Part shown: in pieces, positions 8,202-16,975 of the stretch
How the letters are laid out: each line of letters opens with the position of its first letter
Numbering within the stretch: the first letter of the stretch is position 1
DNA from: CAYNHQ01 sp964397255
GTDB lineage: Bacteria > Bdellovibrionota_G > JALEGL01 > DATDPG01
Length of the DNA stretch: 64,000 nt
NCBI GenBank assembly: GCA_964397255.1
Contig: CAYNHQ010000001.1
Span: 310,001 to 374,000 of the forward strand
Direction: 5' to 3'
The notes under the pieces: generated by a model
The model's database searches: none
Told to the model about the DNA's origin: nothing
What the model saw: the letters and a program-made list of their open reading frames with translations, nothing else
Translations under genes and position numbers: made by a program

Positions 8202-10583
8202 ATGGCGAAGTCGAAAGAAATGGATGAAGCTACCGAAGGATCGCCGCTTCGCGATTTAATCGGTTTCCTTCTCTTAGCCGTTTCCGTATTTAGTTTTATT
8301 TCGATCATCAGCTATCACCCGATGGATCCTTCCTGGAACACCGTGACATCGGGAAGTTTTGTTCAAAACTACGGCGGTATGGTCGGAAGTTATTTGGCCG
8401 ATGTTTTGATGCAGTTTTTTGGCTATGCGGCCTATCTCCTTCCTCTCGCCCTCTTGGGCGCGACCTGGAGCATTGTTTTCCGCCCGACGTTTCAGGGAGC
8501 GGTGATTCGGCTCATCGGATTTCTTTTTATCGTTATCTCCTTTTCACTTTTTCTAGCCCTACTTGGAGGGGACGCTGAAAGACTTGTTCCCTGGGGCGGG
8601 GCCACCGGTTATTGGCTTAGAAAGTTTTCCCTTCAGTACACCGGTGTGGGAGGGACCTACCTTGCTGCGCTTACAGCGCTCGCCCTTTCGCTCGTTTTGA
8701 CGGTGGGTCTTACGTTCTCGGGTTTTGTCTGGTTTGTGTCGGTCTGTGGAGCTGCGGTACATGCGCTAAGCCGGACCCTCTGGAAAACTGCATCAGCCGT
8801 TCGTGAAGGCGTGGGCCAGGTGGTGGATGAGGGAGAGAAAGAGATCACCAAGGGGATGAAAGAAATTCGGAAAGTGGAGGGGCCCCGCCTTCCCGAGCGG
8901 ATCAAAATCGCCGGCGAAGAGATGGGAGAAGATCTTTCCCCGCCTGAAGCGATTCCAGAGATCCCGATTGTTGTTCAGAATCAAAAGAAGAAGCCGGAAA
9001 AAACGGCTCTTCCAAAATTTCATAGCCTGGAAGAAGATTCTCCTTCTCCCAAAGAAGAGAAAACAGCGCGGAATTACAAACTACCCGGCCTTCATCTATT
9101 AGAAGCTCCTGAAGAGCAAATTCTTCAAATTGACCGAGATGAACTCTTTCAAAATGCCCAAACACTCGAACGGAAATTAAAAGACTTCGGCGTCTTTGGA
9201 AAAGTAGTCGAAGTTCAACCGGGACCCGTGGTGACGATGTACGAATTTGAGCCGGCACCGGGCGTGAAAGTGAACCAGATCACACGCCTCAATGACGATC
9301 TTGCCCTGGCACTTAAGGCGATCTCCGTCCGCATCGAACCAATTCCTGGGAAAGCGGTCATCGGAATCGAAGTTGCAAATCGAAATCGCCAAATTGTTTA
9401 TTTGAAAGAAATTCTTGCCAATGAAGCTTTTTCGTCGAGCTCTTCGTTCCTGACACTTGCCACCGGCAAAGACATTTCAGGGACGCCGGTCGTAGCGGAC
9501 CTTCGGCGTATGCCTCACCTTCTCGTGGCGGGCGCCACAGGCTCGGGAAAATCGGTCGCCGTGAATAGTTTTATTCTTTCGATTCTTTACAAATCGACGC
9601 CGGAAGAAGTTCGAATGATTTTGGTGGATCCCAAAATGCTCGAACTTTCTCTCTACGATGGAATTCCGCATCTCATGCTTCCGGTCGTGACCGATCCCCG
9701 AAAATCAGCTGCTGCTCTTCGATGGGCTGTAACGGAGATGGAAAGACGCTATCGTTTGATGGCCGATATCGGTGTTCGAAACATTGAAGGATATAACAAA
9801 AAAGTCCCAAAAGTTCTAAGCGGCGAGGAAAAAAAGGAACCGGAACCTCTCATTCCGGAGGAGGCGACGCTTGCTCTCGAGCCGTCGGCTGATCCGAATC
9901 GGAAAGCGGAAGAACACACGGGAAAACTTCCTTTTATCGTGATCGTCATTGATGAATTGGCGGATCTTATGATGGTTTCCAGCCGCGAGGTGGAAGAATC
10001 AATCATTCGTTTGGCTCAAATGGCGCGTGCTGCAGGAATTCACTTGATGCTGGCGACGCAGCGACCTTCGGTTGATGTCATTACTGGAGTCATCAAGGCG
10101 AATATGCCGGCGCGCATTTCATTTCAAGTGGCGTCGAAAATCGATTCACGAACCATTCTAGATTCTAATGGTGCAGAGCTTCTTCTTGGTGCAGGAGATA
10201 TGCTCTTTCTTCCGCCAGGTACTTCCAAGTTGCAAAGAATTCATGGCGCATTTGTGACGGACAATGAAGTGAAGCGTGTAACCGATTTTTGGAAGGAGCA
10301 GGGAAAGCCGGAATACTTCCTCGATATTCTCAAGATTCAGGAAGAGCAGGTACAAGCCGATCTCGAGGTGGAAAGCGGCGAGGACGAAGATATTTACCGG
10401 CAGGCGCTCAATGTAGTTCGGGCGCATCGTGTGGCCTCGATTTCGATGATTCAGCGCAAGCTTCGAATCGGTTACAACCGCGCCGCGAGAATTGTGGAAC
10501 GAATGGAAGAAGAGGGGCTTTTAGCACCCGGCGAAGTCGGAAAACCACGCGAAGTGATCATGAGTCGCCTCGAAGGCTTCTAA
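8202..10583 (+). CDS. ftsK: DNA translocase FtsK
   Basis: Septal DNA pump that clears chromosomes through the closing septum and activates XerCD. The N-terminus has four membrane segments (about residues 15-190), followed by a charged, Pro-rich linker (about 200-300). The motor contains MPHLLVAGATGSGKS (Walker A), VDPKMLELSLYDGIPHL, IVIVIDELADLMM (Walker B) and LATQRPSVDVITGVIKANMP. The C-terminal winged-helix gamma domain (SISMIQRKLRIGYNRAARI) recognises KOPS-type sequences. About 793 residues, close to normal. I start at ATG 8202; an upstream TTG at 8154 is also in frame but lacks a ribosome binding site. An insertion rich in E, P and K (about residues 540-575) lies between the two ATPase halves. 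Confidence 0.95.
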   Translation: MAKSKEMDEATEGSPLRDLIGFLLLAVSVFSFISIISYHPMDPSWNTVTSGSFVQNYGGMVGSYLADVLMQFFGYAAYLLPLALLGATWSIVFRPTFQGAVIRLIGFLFIVISFSLFLALLGGDAERLVPWGGATGYWLRKFSLQYTGVGGTYLAALTALALSLVLTVGLTFSGFVWFVSVCGAAVHALSRTLWKTASAVREGVGQVVDEGEKEITKGMKEIRKVEGPRLPERIKIAGEEMGEDLSPPEAIPEIPIVVQNQKKKPEKTALPKFHSLEEDSPSPKEEKTARNYKLPGLHLLEAPEEQILQIDRDELFQNAQTLERKLKDFGVFGKVVEVQPGPVVTMYEFEPAPGVKVNQITRLNDDLALALKAISVRIEPIPGKAVIGIEVANRNRQIVYLKEILANEAFSSSSSFLTLATGKDISGTPVVADLRRMPHLLVAGATGSGKSVAVNSFILSILYKSTPEEVRMILVDPKMLELSLYDGIPHLMLPVVTDPRKSAAALRWAVTEMERRYRLMADIGVRNIEGYNKKVPKVLSGEEKKEPEPLIPEEATLALEPSADPNRKAEEHTGKLPFIVIVIDELADLMMVSSREVEESIIRLAQMARAAGIHLMLATQRPSVDVITGVIKANMPARISFQVASKIDSRTILDSNGAELLLGAGDMLFLPPGTSKLQRIHGAFVTDNEVKRVTDFWKEQGKPEYFLDILKIQEEQVQADLEVESGEDEDIYRQALNVVRAHRVASISMIQRKLRIGYNRAARIVERMEEEGLLAPGEVGKPREVIMSRLEGF

Positions 10584-10585
10584 AA

Positions 10586-11212
10586 ATGCTTTTTCTTATT
10601 TTTCTCTTTGCTGCCGATACGGGAGATCTTCTTATAAAACTTCAGAAGAGTTACGAGAGTGTGAAGACGATTCAGGCGGAGTTTGAGCAGGTGTATCGCT
10701 CCAAAAGATTTGATGAAAAAAAAGCCAAAGGGATACTGACAATAGCGAAGCCGGGGAAAATGAGATGGGATTACGACGAGCCCAAGGGAAAGGTTCTAGT
10801 GTCCGATGGGAAAAAGATGACGCTGTTTGATCCGGAAGATCGTCAGGCGATGGTGAGTGATCAGCCGCCAAAGGAAAAATTGCCTGTGGCGCTTTCCTTT
10901 CTGTGGGGGGAAGCAAAACTTTCTGAAACGTTTCGCTGTGAGTTAGTTCCCCAAGCGGAAAAAGAAAAAGTTCTTAAGTGCACGCCGAAAAAGCCCATTC
11001 CCAATGTTTCAGAAATTGATCTCACACTTTCTACCGATGAGCCTCTTATGGTGACACGCTCTCGCGTCTTCGATGAAATCGGCGGCGAAAGTGACATTCA
11101 TTTCAAAAAGATCCGCCGAAATGTCGAAGTCTCCGACAAGAAATTCGCCTTTTCTCCCCCGCCCGGCACCGAAGTCGTTTCCATGGGAAACGAAAAGTTA
11201 AAAATTGAATAA
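10586..11212 (+). CDS. lolA: Outer-membrane lipoprotein carrier protein LolA
   Basis: Periplasmic chaperone that carries lipoproteins from the LolCDE complex to the outer membrane. The 208-residue product starts with a short hydrophobic signal (MLFLIFLFAAD), then the LolA pattern: LLIKLQKSYESVKTIQAEFEQ, KAKGILTIAKPGKMRWDY and VLVSDGKKMTLFDPED. The signal sequence is unusually short and lacks basic residues; no better start exists in frame within the coding logic, because anything upstream lies inside ftsK. ATG 10586 follows the ftsK TAA by two bases, without a ribosome binding site, so translation is probably coupled. FtsK-LolA adjacency is common in proteobacteria, which supports the call. 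Confidence 0.88.
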   Translation: MLFLIFLFAADTGDLLIKLQKSYESVKTIQAEFEQVYRSKRFDEKKAKGILTIAKPGKMRWDYDEPKGKVLVSDGKKMTLFDPEDRQAMVSDQPPKEKLPVALSFLWGEAKLSETFRCELVPQAEKEKVLKCTPKKPIPNVSEIDLTLSTDEPLMVTRSRVFDEIGGESDIHFKKIRRNVEVSDKKFAFSPPPGTEVVSMGNEKLKIE

Positions 11213-11230
11213 AGTCAGCAAGTTAACCCA

Positions 11231-11260
11231 TTGACGGGGAAGGGGTGAATCGACTACACT
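11231..11260 (+). promoter_or_regulatory. Putative rimO promoter
   Basis: TTGACG (11231-11236), 18-base spacer, TACACT (11255-11260). The rimO ATG at 11271 is 10 bases beyond the -10 box and no ribosome binding site is present, which predicts a leaderless or very short leader. Confidence 0.5.
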
Positions 11261-11270
11261 GCGCGCCCTT

Positions 11271-12626
11271 ATGGATTTGGCCAAGACCAAAGGAATAGTG
11301 GGCCTCATTAGCCTGGGTTGTCCCAAGAATCTCGTGGATTCGGAAGTGATGCTCGGGCTTCTCAAAAAAGAAGGCTACTCGCTCACCAAGAAAGAAGACG
11401 AAGCCGATGTTTTGATCGTCAACACCTGTGCGTTCATCGATGCTTCGAAAAAAGAATCTGTCGACACCATACTCGATGTTGCGAAACTCAAAGAAGAAGG
11501 CTCGCTTAAAAAATTAATCGTTACCGGTTGCCTCGCCCAACGCTACAAAAACGAACTTGAAAAAGAAATGCCCGAAGTCGATCACTTCATCGGCACGGGT
11601 GAGTTTCAACGAATTACTGAGTTCACGAAAATCGATTCGACGGCATCGCGCTCTGCTGTCGCCCGACCCGAATATCTTTACGATTATGCGACACCCCGCA
11701 TTTCGACGCTGCCCAAACATACGGCGTATGTGAAAATCGCGGAAGGTTGTTCACGAACTTGCAGTTTTTGCATCATCCCAAAACTTCGAGGGAAGGGAAG
11801 AAGCCGAACGATCGAGTCTATTGTTTTAGAAACCGAGCAATGGGTGGAGGAGGGCGCGCTGGAAATTAATTTAATCGCCCAAGATCTCACGGCTTACGGC
11901 CACGATTTAGAAGATGGAACGAATTTAGAAAACCTTCTTCAGCGGTTGATTGGTATCGACGGCCTTCGATGGATTCGTCTTATGTACAACTATCCTCAAT
12001 ATTTTACCGATTCGCTGGTGGATCTCATCGCTTCATCCGAGAAGATCTGTAAATACATCGATATGCCTCTTCAACATATCGACAGTGATCTTCTCGCATC
12101 CATGCGACGGAAAGTAGATGAAAATGACACTCGCCGGCTTCTGGAAAAGCTTCGCAATGATATTCCGAACCTCACTCTTCGCACGACACTGATTGTAGGT
12201 TTTCCCGGAGAAACCAATGCGCAATTTGAGAAGCTTGTCGATTTTGTGGAGGAAACACAGTTTGATCGCCTGGGTGTTTTTACATATTCGCAAGAAGAAG
12301 GAACCGGCGCGGCGATGATGAAAGATCAAATTGCGACGAACGTGAAAGAAGAGCGCAGAAATAAAATCATGAATCTTCAGCAGTCGATTTCAGCGAAGAA
12401 AAATCGGGATTGGGTCGGTAGAGATCTTGAGCTTTTGGTGGATAAGACTGTCAATGCCCTGAGAGGTTATCGCTATAGTTCACGAACCGAAGGGCATGCG
12501 CTCGACATCGATGGGCAAGTGTATTTACGCGGGGACGATATCCCTGTTGGAAACTTCATACGTGCTCGAATCACCTCATCCGGCCCTTACGACCTATTTG
12601 CGGATGCTTTTCCAATTGATAATTGA
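11271..12626 (+). CDS. rimO: Ribosomal protein uS12 methylthiotransferase RimO
   Basis: Radical-SAM enzyme that adds a methylthio group to an aspartate of ribosomal protein S12. The N-terminal UPF0004 domain has ISLGCPKNLVDSEVMLG, NTCAFIDASKKES and VTGCLAQRY, giving three cluster cysteines. The radical-SAM motif CSRTCSFC (CxxxCxxC) is near residue 161, followed by IPKLRGKGRSR, which is characteristic of RimO. The C-terminal TRAM domain ends the protein. 451 residues is normal. It is likely transcribed from its own promoter with hardly any leader. Confidence 0.96.
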   Translation: MDLAKTKGIVGLISLGCPKNLVDSEVMLGLLKKEGYSLTKKEDEADVLIVNTCAFIDASKKESVDTILDVAKLKEEGSLKKLIVTGCLAQRYKNELEKEMPEVDHFIGTGEFQRITEFTKIDSTASRSAVARPEYLYDYATPRISTLPKHTAYVKIAEGCSRTCSFCIIPKLRGKGRSRTIESIVLETEQWVEEGALEINLIAQDLTAYGHDLEDGTNLENLLQRLIGIDGLRWIRLMYNYPQYFTDSLVDLIASSEKICKYIDMPLQHIDSDLLASMRRKVDENDTRRLLEKLRNDIPNLTLRTTLIVGFPGETNAQFEKLVDFVEETQFDRLGVFTYSQEEGTGAAMMKDQIATNVKEERRNKIMNLQQSISAKKNRDWVGRDLELLVDKTVNALRGYRYSSRTEGHALDIDGQVYLRGDDIPVGNFIRARITSSGPYDLFADAFPIDN

Positions 12627-12652
12627 ATTGAAAAGGTGGTATCCGAGGCCCC

Positions 12653-13363
12653 ATGAATGAAATCACCCCCGGACTTTATCGTTGGACCGTAGCCCACCCC
12701 GAATGGGCGCCCGAAAAAGACAAACCCGGCGGTTGGGGACAAATGGTCGGTGCCGTTCTCTTCCAGCCGAAGAAGGAAAATGTCGTCGTTCTCATGGATC
12801 CGATCGCCCCGGGGGATTCCGAACCCGAAGCTGCAGGTTTTTGGAAACATTTGGACAAGGTTGTGCCCAAGGGGAAGGGACAACTTGTCATCCTTCTGAC
12901 GAATCATTTTCACAGCCGCACCGCCCAGCGGGTGTTTGACCGCTATGACCAAAGTTGTTCATGTTCGTTGTGGGCCCATGTTTCCGTGAAAGAGAAAGAA
13001 AAAGTCCGGCTCACACACACGTTTGAGACGCGAAAGAAGCTACCCGGCGGTATGGAGGCCCTCCCGATCGATGGATACGAGGCGTCTGAAACGGCCTATT
13101 GGCTCCCGGAGCCTCGAGCATTGGTGGTCGGGGATGCGATGACCGGAATTGGAGACAACGAAGTCCGAGTAGCGCCCGCGAGCTGGGCCGAGAGCACATC
13201 GGAAGGACAGACACGGTATCGGGAGAAATTCCGTTCATCATTGCGAGGATTGCTCAAGCTGAACCCGGAGATGCTCCTCGTATCGCATGGAGAGATCGTC
13301 ACGAAGGAAGGAAAGCAAGCTCTTTCGAAGGCGCTGAACGCGCCGGCCTGGGGCGAAAGCTAA
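12653..13363 (+). CDS. Metallo-beta-lactamase-fold protein with degenerate metal site
   Basis: The 236-residue product has the order of strands and loops of an MBL-fold protein: ITPGLYRW at the start, LMDPIAP where the first Asp-containing strand should be, ILLTNHFHSR at the place of HxHxDH, ALVVGDAMTG at the second Asp position and MLLVSHGE at the last His. In the key motif only two His remain and the Asp-His pair is replaced by Ser-Arg, so normal two-metal hydrolysis is unlikely. Two nearby Cys (CSCS, near residue 102) stand out. It follows rimO by 26 bases on the same strand. Activity unknown. Confidence 0.6.
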   Translation: MNEITPGLYRWTVAHPEWAPEKDKPGGWGQMVGAVLFQPKKENVVVLMDPIAPGDSEPEAAGFWKHLDKVVPKGKGQLVILLTNHFHSRTAQRVFDRYDQSCSCSLWAHVSVKEKEKVRLTHTFETRKKLPGGMEALPIDGYEASETAYWLPEPRALVVGDAMTGIGDNEVRVAPASWAESTSEGQTRYREKFRSSLRGLLKLNPEMLLVSHGEIVTKEGKQALSKALNAPAWGES

Positions 13364-13425
13364 CTCCCCTGTCATCACGGCTGCTGAAAACGGAGTATCT
13401 TGTCACGAAGTTCGACGGCCGTCGT

Positions 13426-14361
13426 TCAGCCAGGCTGACCGAATTCGGTATACTGATCCAAAATGATCTGATTTTCCTGTGCGATGATGTTTTTGAGCGA
13501 AGAAGTCATTTCTTTAAGTTCGCTGCGAAGCCAGTCCGATTTGGTCTTTCTTTCCGATTTGGAAAAACTTTCCATCTCATAGGCGAGGTCCGCCACCTTT
13601 CCTTCCAGCTGAATGAGCTGCTTCTCCAATTGGTCGAGGCGTGAAGTAAGCCACGGCGCCACTCTCTCCACGTTAGGATGAAGACCGGTTTCCGCACGGA
13701 TCTCTTCGTCACCGAAACTGGTTAACGCCTCCCAGGCGTATTTGAGATTGAGTACGATAAGGAGCACCTCACACCATCCGAGCTCTTTTGCCGTGTCATT
13801 TGCCGCGGTCATCGCTTTAAGCAAGTGCTGTGTGGCCGCAATGAGGGGAGTTTTGTCTAATTCGGGCCGCTTGGCTTTTGATCCGAGCGAGTTGACCCAC
13901 ACCGGGGGGATATCCGCATGCGATTTCCAAAATTCTCCGACAAAGCCGACCATCGCGCGATATTGATCCCAGTTGATCGGCTTAAATATAAAACTGGAAG
14001 CGCCGAATACGTGGCACGTCTCGATATCTTCCTCAGATCGCGATCCCGTCATTACAATGATCGGTATCTTTTGAAGGTTTGGATCCTTCCGAAACTCTAC
14101 AAGCAATCGGCGGCCATCTTTCCCGGGGAGATTTAGATCAAGAAGAATCAAATCGGGATACGATTCTTGCCCGGAAGATGCGCTCTGCATGTAGCTCGTG
14201 GCTTCGTTGGCATCACGGGCCAATCGGAATTTCCAGTTTGGTTCGTTCTCACGGAATGCCGAAAGGGTCAGTTCGGCGTCCTCTTTTCGGTCTTCTATGA
14301 GAAGCACTGTAGGAGTATTCGCTAGTGCTTCACTTCGCTGCGCCGTAGCCTTTTTAGCCAT
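13426..14361 (-). CDS. Response regulator with coiled-coil C-terminus
   Basis: Receiver domain at about residues 17-145 (VLLIEDRKEDAELTL, phosphoacceptor in LILLDLNLPGKDGR, IIVMTGS and FKPINW). The receiver is of the Rcp1 type that often pairs with bacteriophytochrome-like kinases. The remaining 150 residues are not a known DNA-binding output: a helical region (TPLIAATQHLLKAM), then a long heptad-rich segment near 230-300 that should form a coiled coil. It is the last gene of the minus-strand signalling cluster, 14 bases after the GGDEF-EAL gene. It probably works by protein contact rather than by transcription control. Confidence 0.8.
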   Translation of the reverse strand: MAKKATAQRSEALANTPTVLLIEDRKEDAELTLSAFRENEPNWKFRLARDANEATSYMQSASSGQESYPDLILLDLNLPGKDGRRLLVEFRKDPNLQKIPIIVMTGSRSEEDIETCHVFGASSFIFKPINWDQYRAMVGFVGEFWKSHADIPPVWVNSLGSKAKRPELDKTPLIAATQHLLKAMTAANDTAKELGWCEVLLIVLNLKYAWEALTSFGDEEIRAETGLHPNVERVAPWLTSRLDQLEKQLIQLEGKVADLAYEMESFSKSERKTKSDWLRSELKEMTSSLKNIIAQENQIILDQYTEFGQPG

Positions 14362-14375
14362 TTTCCCTCCCTGAT

Positions 14376-16109
14376 TTAAATGGATTTGTGTCGTTGTTTA
14401 GTGGCTTGATCGATCCGCCGAGTTGCGTTTCCGTTTCGGAAGAAGGTACGAAAGGTTTCGATCGGCATCGGTTTGCCAATGAAGAATCCCTGAACCTCAT
14501 GGCAACCGATTCTTTTGAGATATGTCAGTTGTGAATTGTGTTCCACCCCTTCCGCGACGACTGAAACACCAATGCGCCGGCACAATGCAATCATAGAGCG
14601 TACAACTTGGGTGTCACTCAAACGCTCCGGTACGTTTTGAATCATTCTCTTATCAAGTTTTAACGTATCAAACGACTGACGGATCAAATAATCGAGAGAA
14701 GCGTAACCGCTTCCGAAATCGTCAATAGCGATTCGTACACCGAATCTTCGAAGGCCGCCCAAAATCTCGACAATCTTTTCCCAGTTTGGCACGACCTGAC
14801 TTTCGGTTAATTCCAGCTCCAGAAGATTGGGCGGGACTCTATATTCCTCGCATAAGCTCATGAATTCTTCGGCGAAGCCGGGACGAAGCACCTCGGCGGG
14901 GGATAGATTGACCGAAACCACGAATGAATCGCCCGAATCGAGGCATAGCCGCATGGTTTTCAGGACATGCGTGACCACCCAACGACCAAGTTTTTCCATT
15001 TGTCCATGTTTCTCCGCCAAATCGAGAAAATCACCAGGGAACAGGAGCCCCCTCTCGGGTGATCTCCAGCGAAGGAGAGCTTCCGCTCCACTTACGGTTC
15101 CCGAGGAAAGCTGCAACCTGGGTTGATAGACGACTTCAAACTCATCTTTGTCCACAGCTTGCTGAAATTGCGCCTCGACATCTGTTCGAGTCTCTTGATG
15201 AACCAGAAAAGAGCTGTAGAGCCGGTATTGTCCGGAACCGCCGCGTTTTGCCGCATACATTGCAATGTCGGCCCGTTGGAGGAGAACTTTTGCGTTGCTT
15301 CCATCCCGCGGATAAATCCCGATACCGATGCTTGGCGAAATGTGAATTTGCTCATTTCCGAAATGAATCGGTGCTTCAAAAATATGCATCACCTTTTCAG
15401 CCACCTGTGCGGCGCTCGCCGCATCGGATACATCGGGAACGAGAAGTGTAAATTCGTCACCTCCAAAACGGGCGACGGTATCCTCTGAGCGAATTGTTTC
15501 AGAGATTCTCTTGGCGACTTCTTTAAGCACGTAATCACCGGCTTCATGTCCCAAACGGTCGTTCACCTCTTTGAATCGGTCGAGATCGATAAAAAAGATG
15601 GCAAACGAACTCTTTTCCCGATTCGATCGCGTGATCAATTGATAAAACCGGTCGAAAAAAAGCTGGCGGTTGGGAAGTTGGGTCAGCAAATCGAAGTGAG
15701 CCAACTTCTGGATTAATCGTTCGGTACTTTTTCTTTGAATCGCGTAAAGAATCGAACGTGTCAGAGGTTGCGCCTCTATTTCCCGTTTCGGGATGAAATC
15801 TTGAGCCCCGCATTGAATGGCTTTCAATCCTAGCGATTCATCCTCATGTCCTGTTAACACTACAATGGGCACGCTCGGCTCGATCGCCATCATCCCTCGG
15901 ACCGTTTCCAGTCCATTGCCATCCGGCAGCGATAAATCGAGCAGAACTACGTTGAAGGTCATTCGATTCATCACATCTCCGACGTCGGCCAAGCGCCCCA
16001 CGCTCGTGATCTCGAACCTTTCCTCTCCGGGCCCTTTCAAATACTCGCTTACCAGGCGTGCGTCCGCCGGATTATCTTCAACCAGAAGTATCCGAATCGG
16101 TTCACTCAT
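14376..16109 (-). CDS. Receiver-GGDEF-EAL response regulator (c-di-GMP turnover)
   Basis: Three-domain, 577-residue protein. Receiver (about 4-125): ILLVEDNPADARLV, phosphoacceptor in VVLLDLSLPDGNG. GGDEF domain (about 155-320): FGGDEF is intact and is preceded by RSED at the correct place for an inhibitory I-site (RxxD). EAL domain (about 330-570): EALLRW, LELELTESQV, IDDFGSGYASLDYL and KLDKRMI keep the residues used for metal and substrate binding. Both synthesis and hydrolysis of c-di-GMP are therefore possible. The start ATG 16109 forms ATGA with the stop of the upstream receiver gene. A PilZ protein that could read c-di-GMP is encoded at 57 kb, and type IV pilus genes are also in the window. 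Confidence 0.93.
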   Translation of the reverse strand: MSEPIRILLVEDNPADARLVSEYLKGPGEERFEITSVGRLADVGDVMNRMTFNVVLLDLSLPDGNGLETVRGMMAIEPSVPIVVLTGHEDESLGLKAIQCGAQDFIPKREIEAQPLTRSILYAIQRKSTERLIQKLAHFDLLTQLPNRQLFFDRFYQLITRSNREKSSFAIFFIDLDRFKEVNDRLGHEAGDYVLKEVAKRISETIRSEDTVARFGGDEFTLLVPDVSDAASAAQVAEKVMHIFEAPIHFGNEQIHISPSIGIGIYPRDGSNAKVLLQRADIAMYAAKRGGSGQYRLYSSFLVHQETRTDVEAQFQQAVDKDEFEVVYQPRLQLSSGTVSGAEALLRWRSPERGLLFPGDFLDLAEKHGQMEKLGRWVVTHVLKTMRLCLDSGDSFVVSVNLSPAEVLRPGFAEEFMSLCEEYRVPPNLLELELTESQVVPNWEKIVEILGGLRRFGVRIAIDDFGSGYASLDYLIRQSFDTLKLDKRMIQNVPERLSDTQVVRSMIALCRRIGVSVVAEGVEHNSQLTYLKRIGCHEVQGFFIGKPMPIETFRTFFRNGNATRRIDQATKQRHKSI

Positions 16110-16654
16110 CAGTGAGCCATCCCCCAATTGATTGGAAGCTTCGCCGTGTCCAGCCAGAAGTTCTTGATGACTTTGATGACTTCCATGAAGTCATTGAGGT
16201 CCACGGGCTTGTTAATGAAGCAGTTTGCGTTAAGTTCATAGCTCATCAGGATGTCCTCTTCGGCCTGGGACATGCTGAATACAATAATCGGGATTCTTTT
16301 CAGTCCGATGTCTTGTTTGATTTCCGCCAAAACGGTGCGTCCGTCTTTTTTAGGAAGATTCAAATCCAGTATGATCAAGTCGGGCGTTCGCGAGTTGGCG
16401 AAACCGGATTTCTTTTTTAAGTAGTTCATGCAGACGACGCCGTTGTTGGCGATCCGCAGGTGATAGTCAAACCTACTTTCCTTAAACGCTTCCGCCATTA
16501 ATCGTACATCTGCAGGATTATCCTCCACCAAAAGGATGAAAGGAGGGCGCCGCGTGCGTGTCTGAGTTTTAGGGTGAAAGAACGTGAACTTGTTTGGGAC
16601 CTCTTCCTCTTGTATTTTAAGTGTCTCTTCTTCCGCTTCTTGTCGGTTGATCAT
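16109..16654 (-). CDS. Single-domain response regulator (Rcp1-like)
   Basis: 181 residues: a polar N-terminal extension of about 40 residues rich in Glu and Lys, then one receiver domain (ILLVEDNPADVRLM, phosphoacceptor in LIILDLNLPKKDGR, IIVFSMSQAEEDI, NKPVDLNDF) with no output domain. Such stand-alone receivers relay phosphate or bind partners. AAGGAGGA precedes ATG 16654. The gene is coupled by ATGA to the GGDEF-EAL gene, so phosphotransfer to or competition with that receiver is plausible. Confidence 0.88.
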   Translation of the reverse strand: MINRQEAEEETLKIQEEEVPNKFTFFHPKTQTRTRRPPFILLVEDNPADVRLMAEAFKESRFDYHLRIANNGVVCMNYLKKKSGFANSRTPDLIILDLNLPKKDGRTVLAEIKQDIGLKRIPIIVFSMSQAEEDILMSYELNANCFINKPVDLNDFMEVIKVIKNFWLDTAKLPINWGMAH

Positions 16655-16975
16655 AACTCGAGTCCTCCTTTTCGTAGCGGGATAAAGGTGATCACTCTAT
16701 TTTACTCGTAATTCTTCATCTCTTTTCGCGCAGCGCCGGGACATGACCTTCGCATCTTCCTGCGGCGCGCAATCCGCGGTGCGATTGCCCCTACTTTTTC
16801 GGCTTTCGGCGGCAACCTCCTGAAATGAAAACATTTCATTCAATATTTATCCGAAGCGAAAACGAACGAATGGACCGGCGGAAGCGATTTCGAACGAGCG
16901 AAGAGACTAACTAATGAAAAATTCGCCTGCGTTTCAATAATACTTTTGTGCTCCGGAACAAAGGCTTTACGAAAG
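16655..16975 (-). other. Intergenic region in the signalling cluster with an inverted repeat
   Basis: About 320 bases without a convincing gene between the kinase stop and the start of the next receiver. The one clear element is a perfect inverted repeat TGAAATG-AAAA-CATTTCA at 16821-16838, lacking a T-run and so more like an operator than a terminator. The region must also hold the promoter of the receiver/GGDEF-EAL operon, which I could not place. Confidence 0.4.

Noticed and set aside
10289..10585. Upstream extension of lolA inside ftsK
   Set aside because: It would be a 99-residue out-of-frame overlap with ftsK and would lack a signal peptide.
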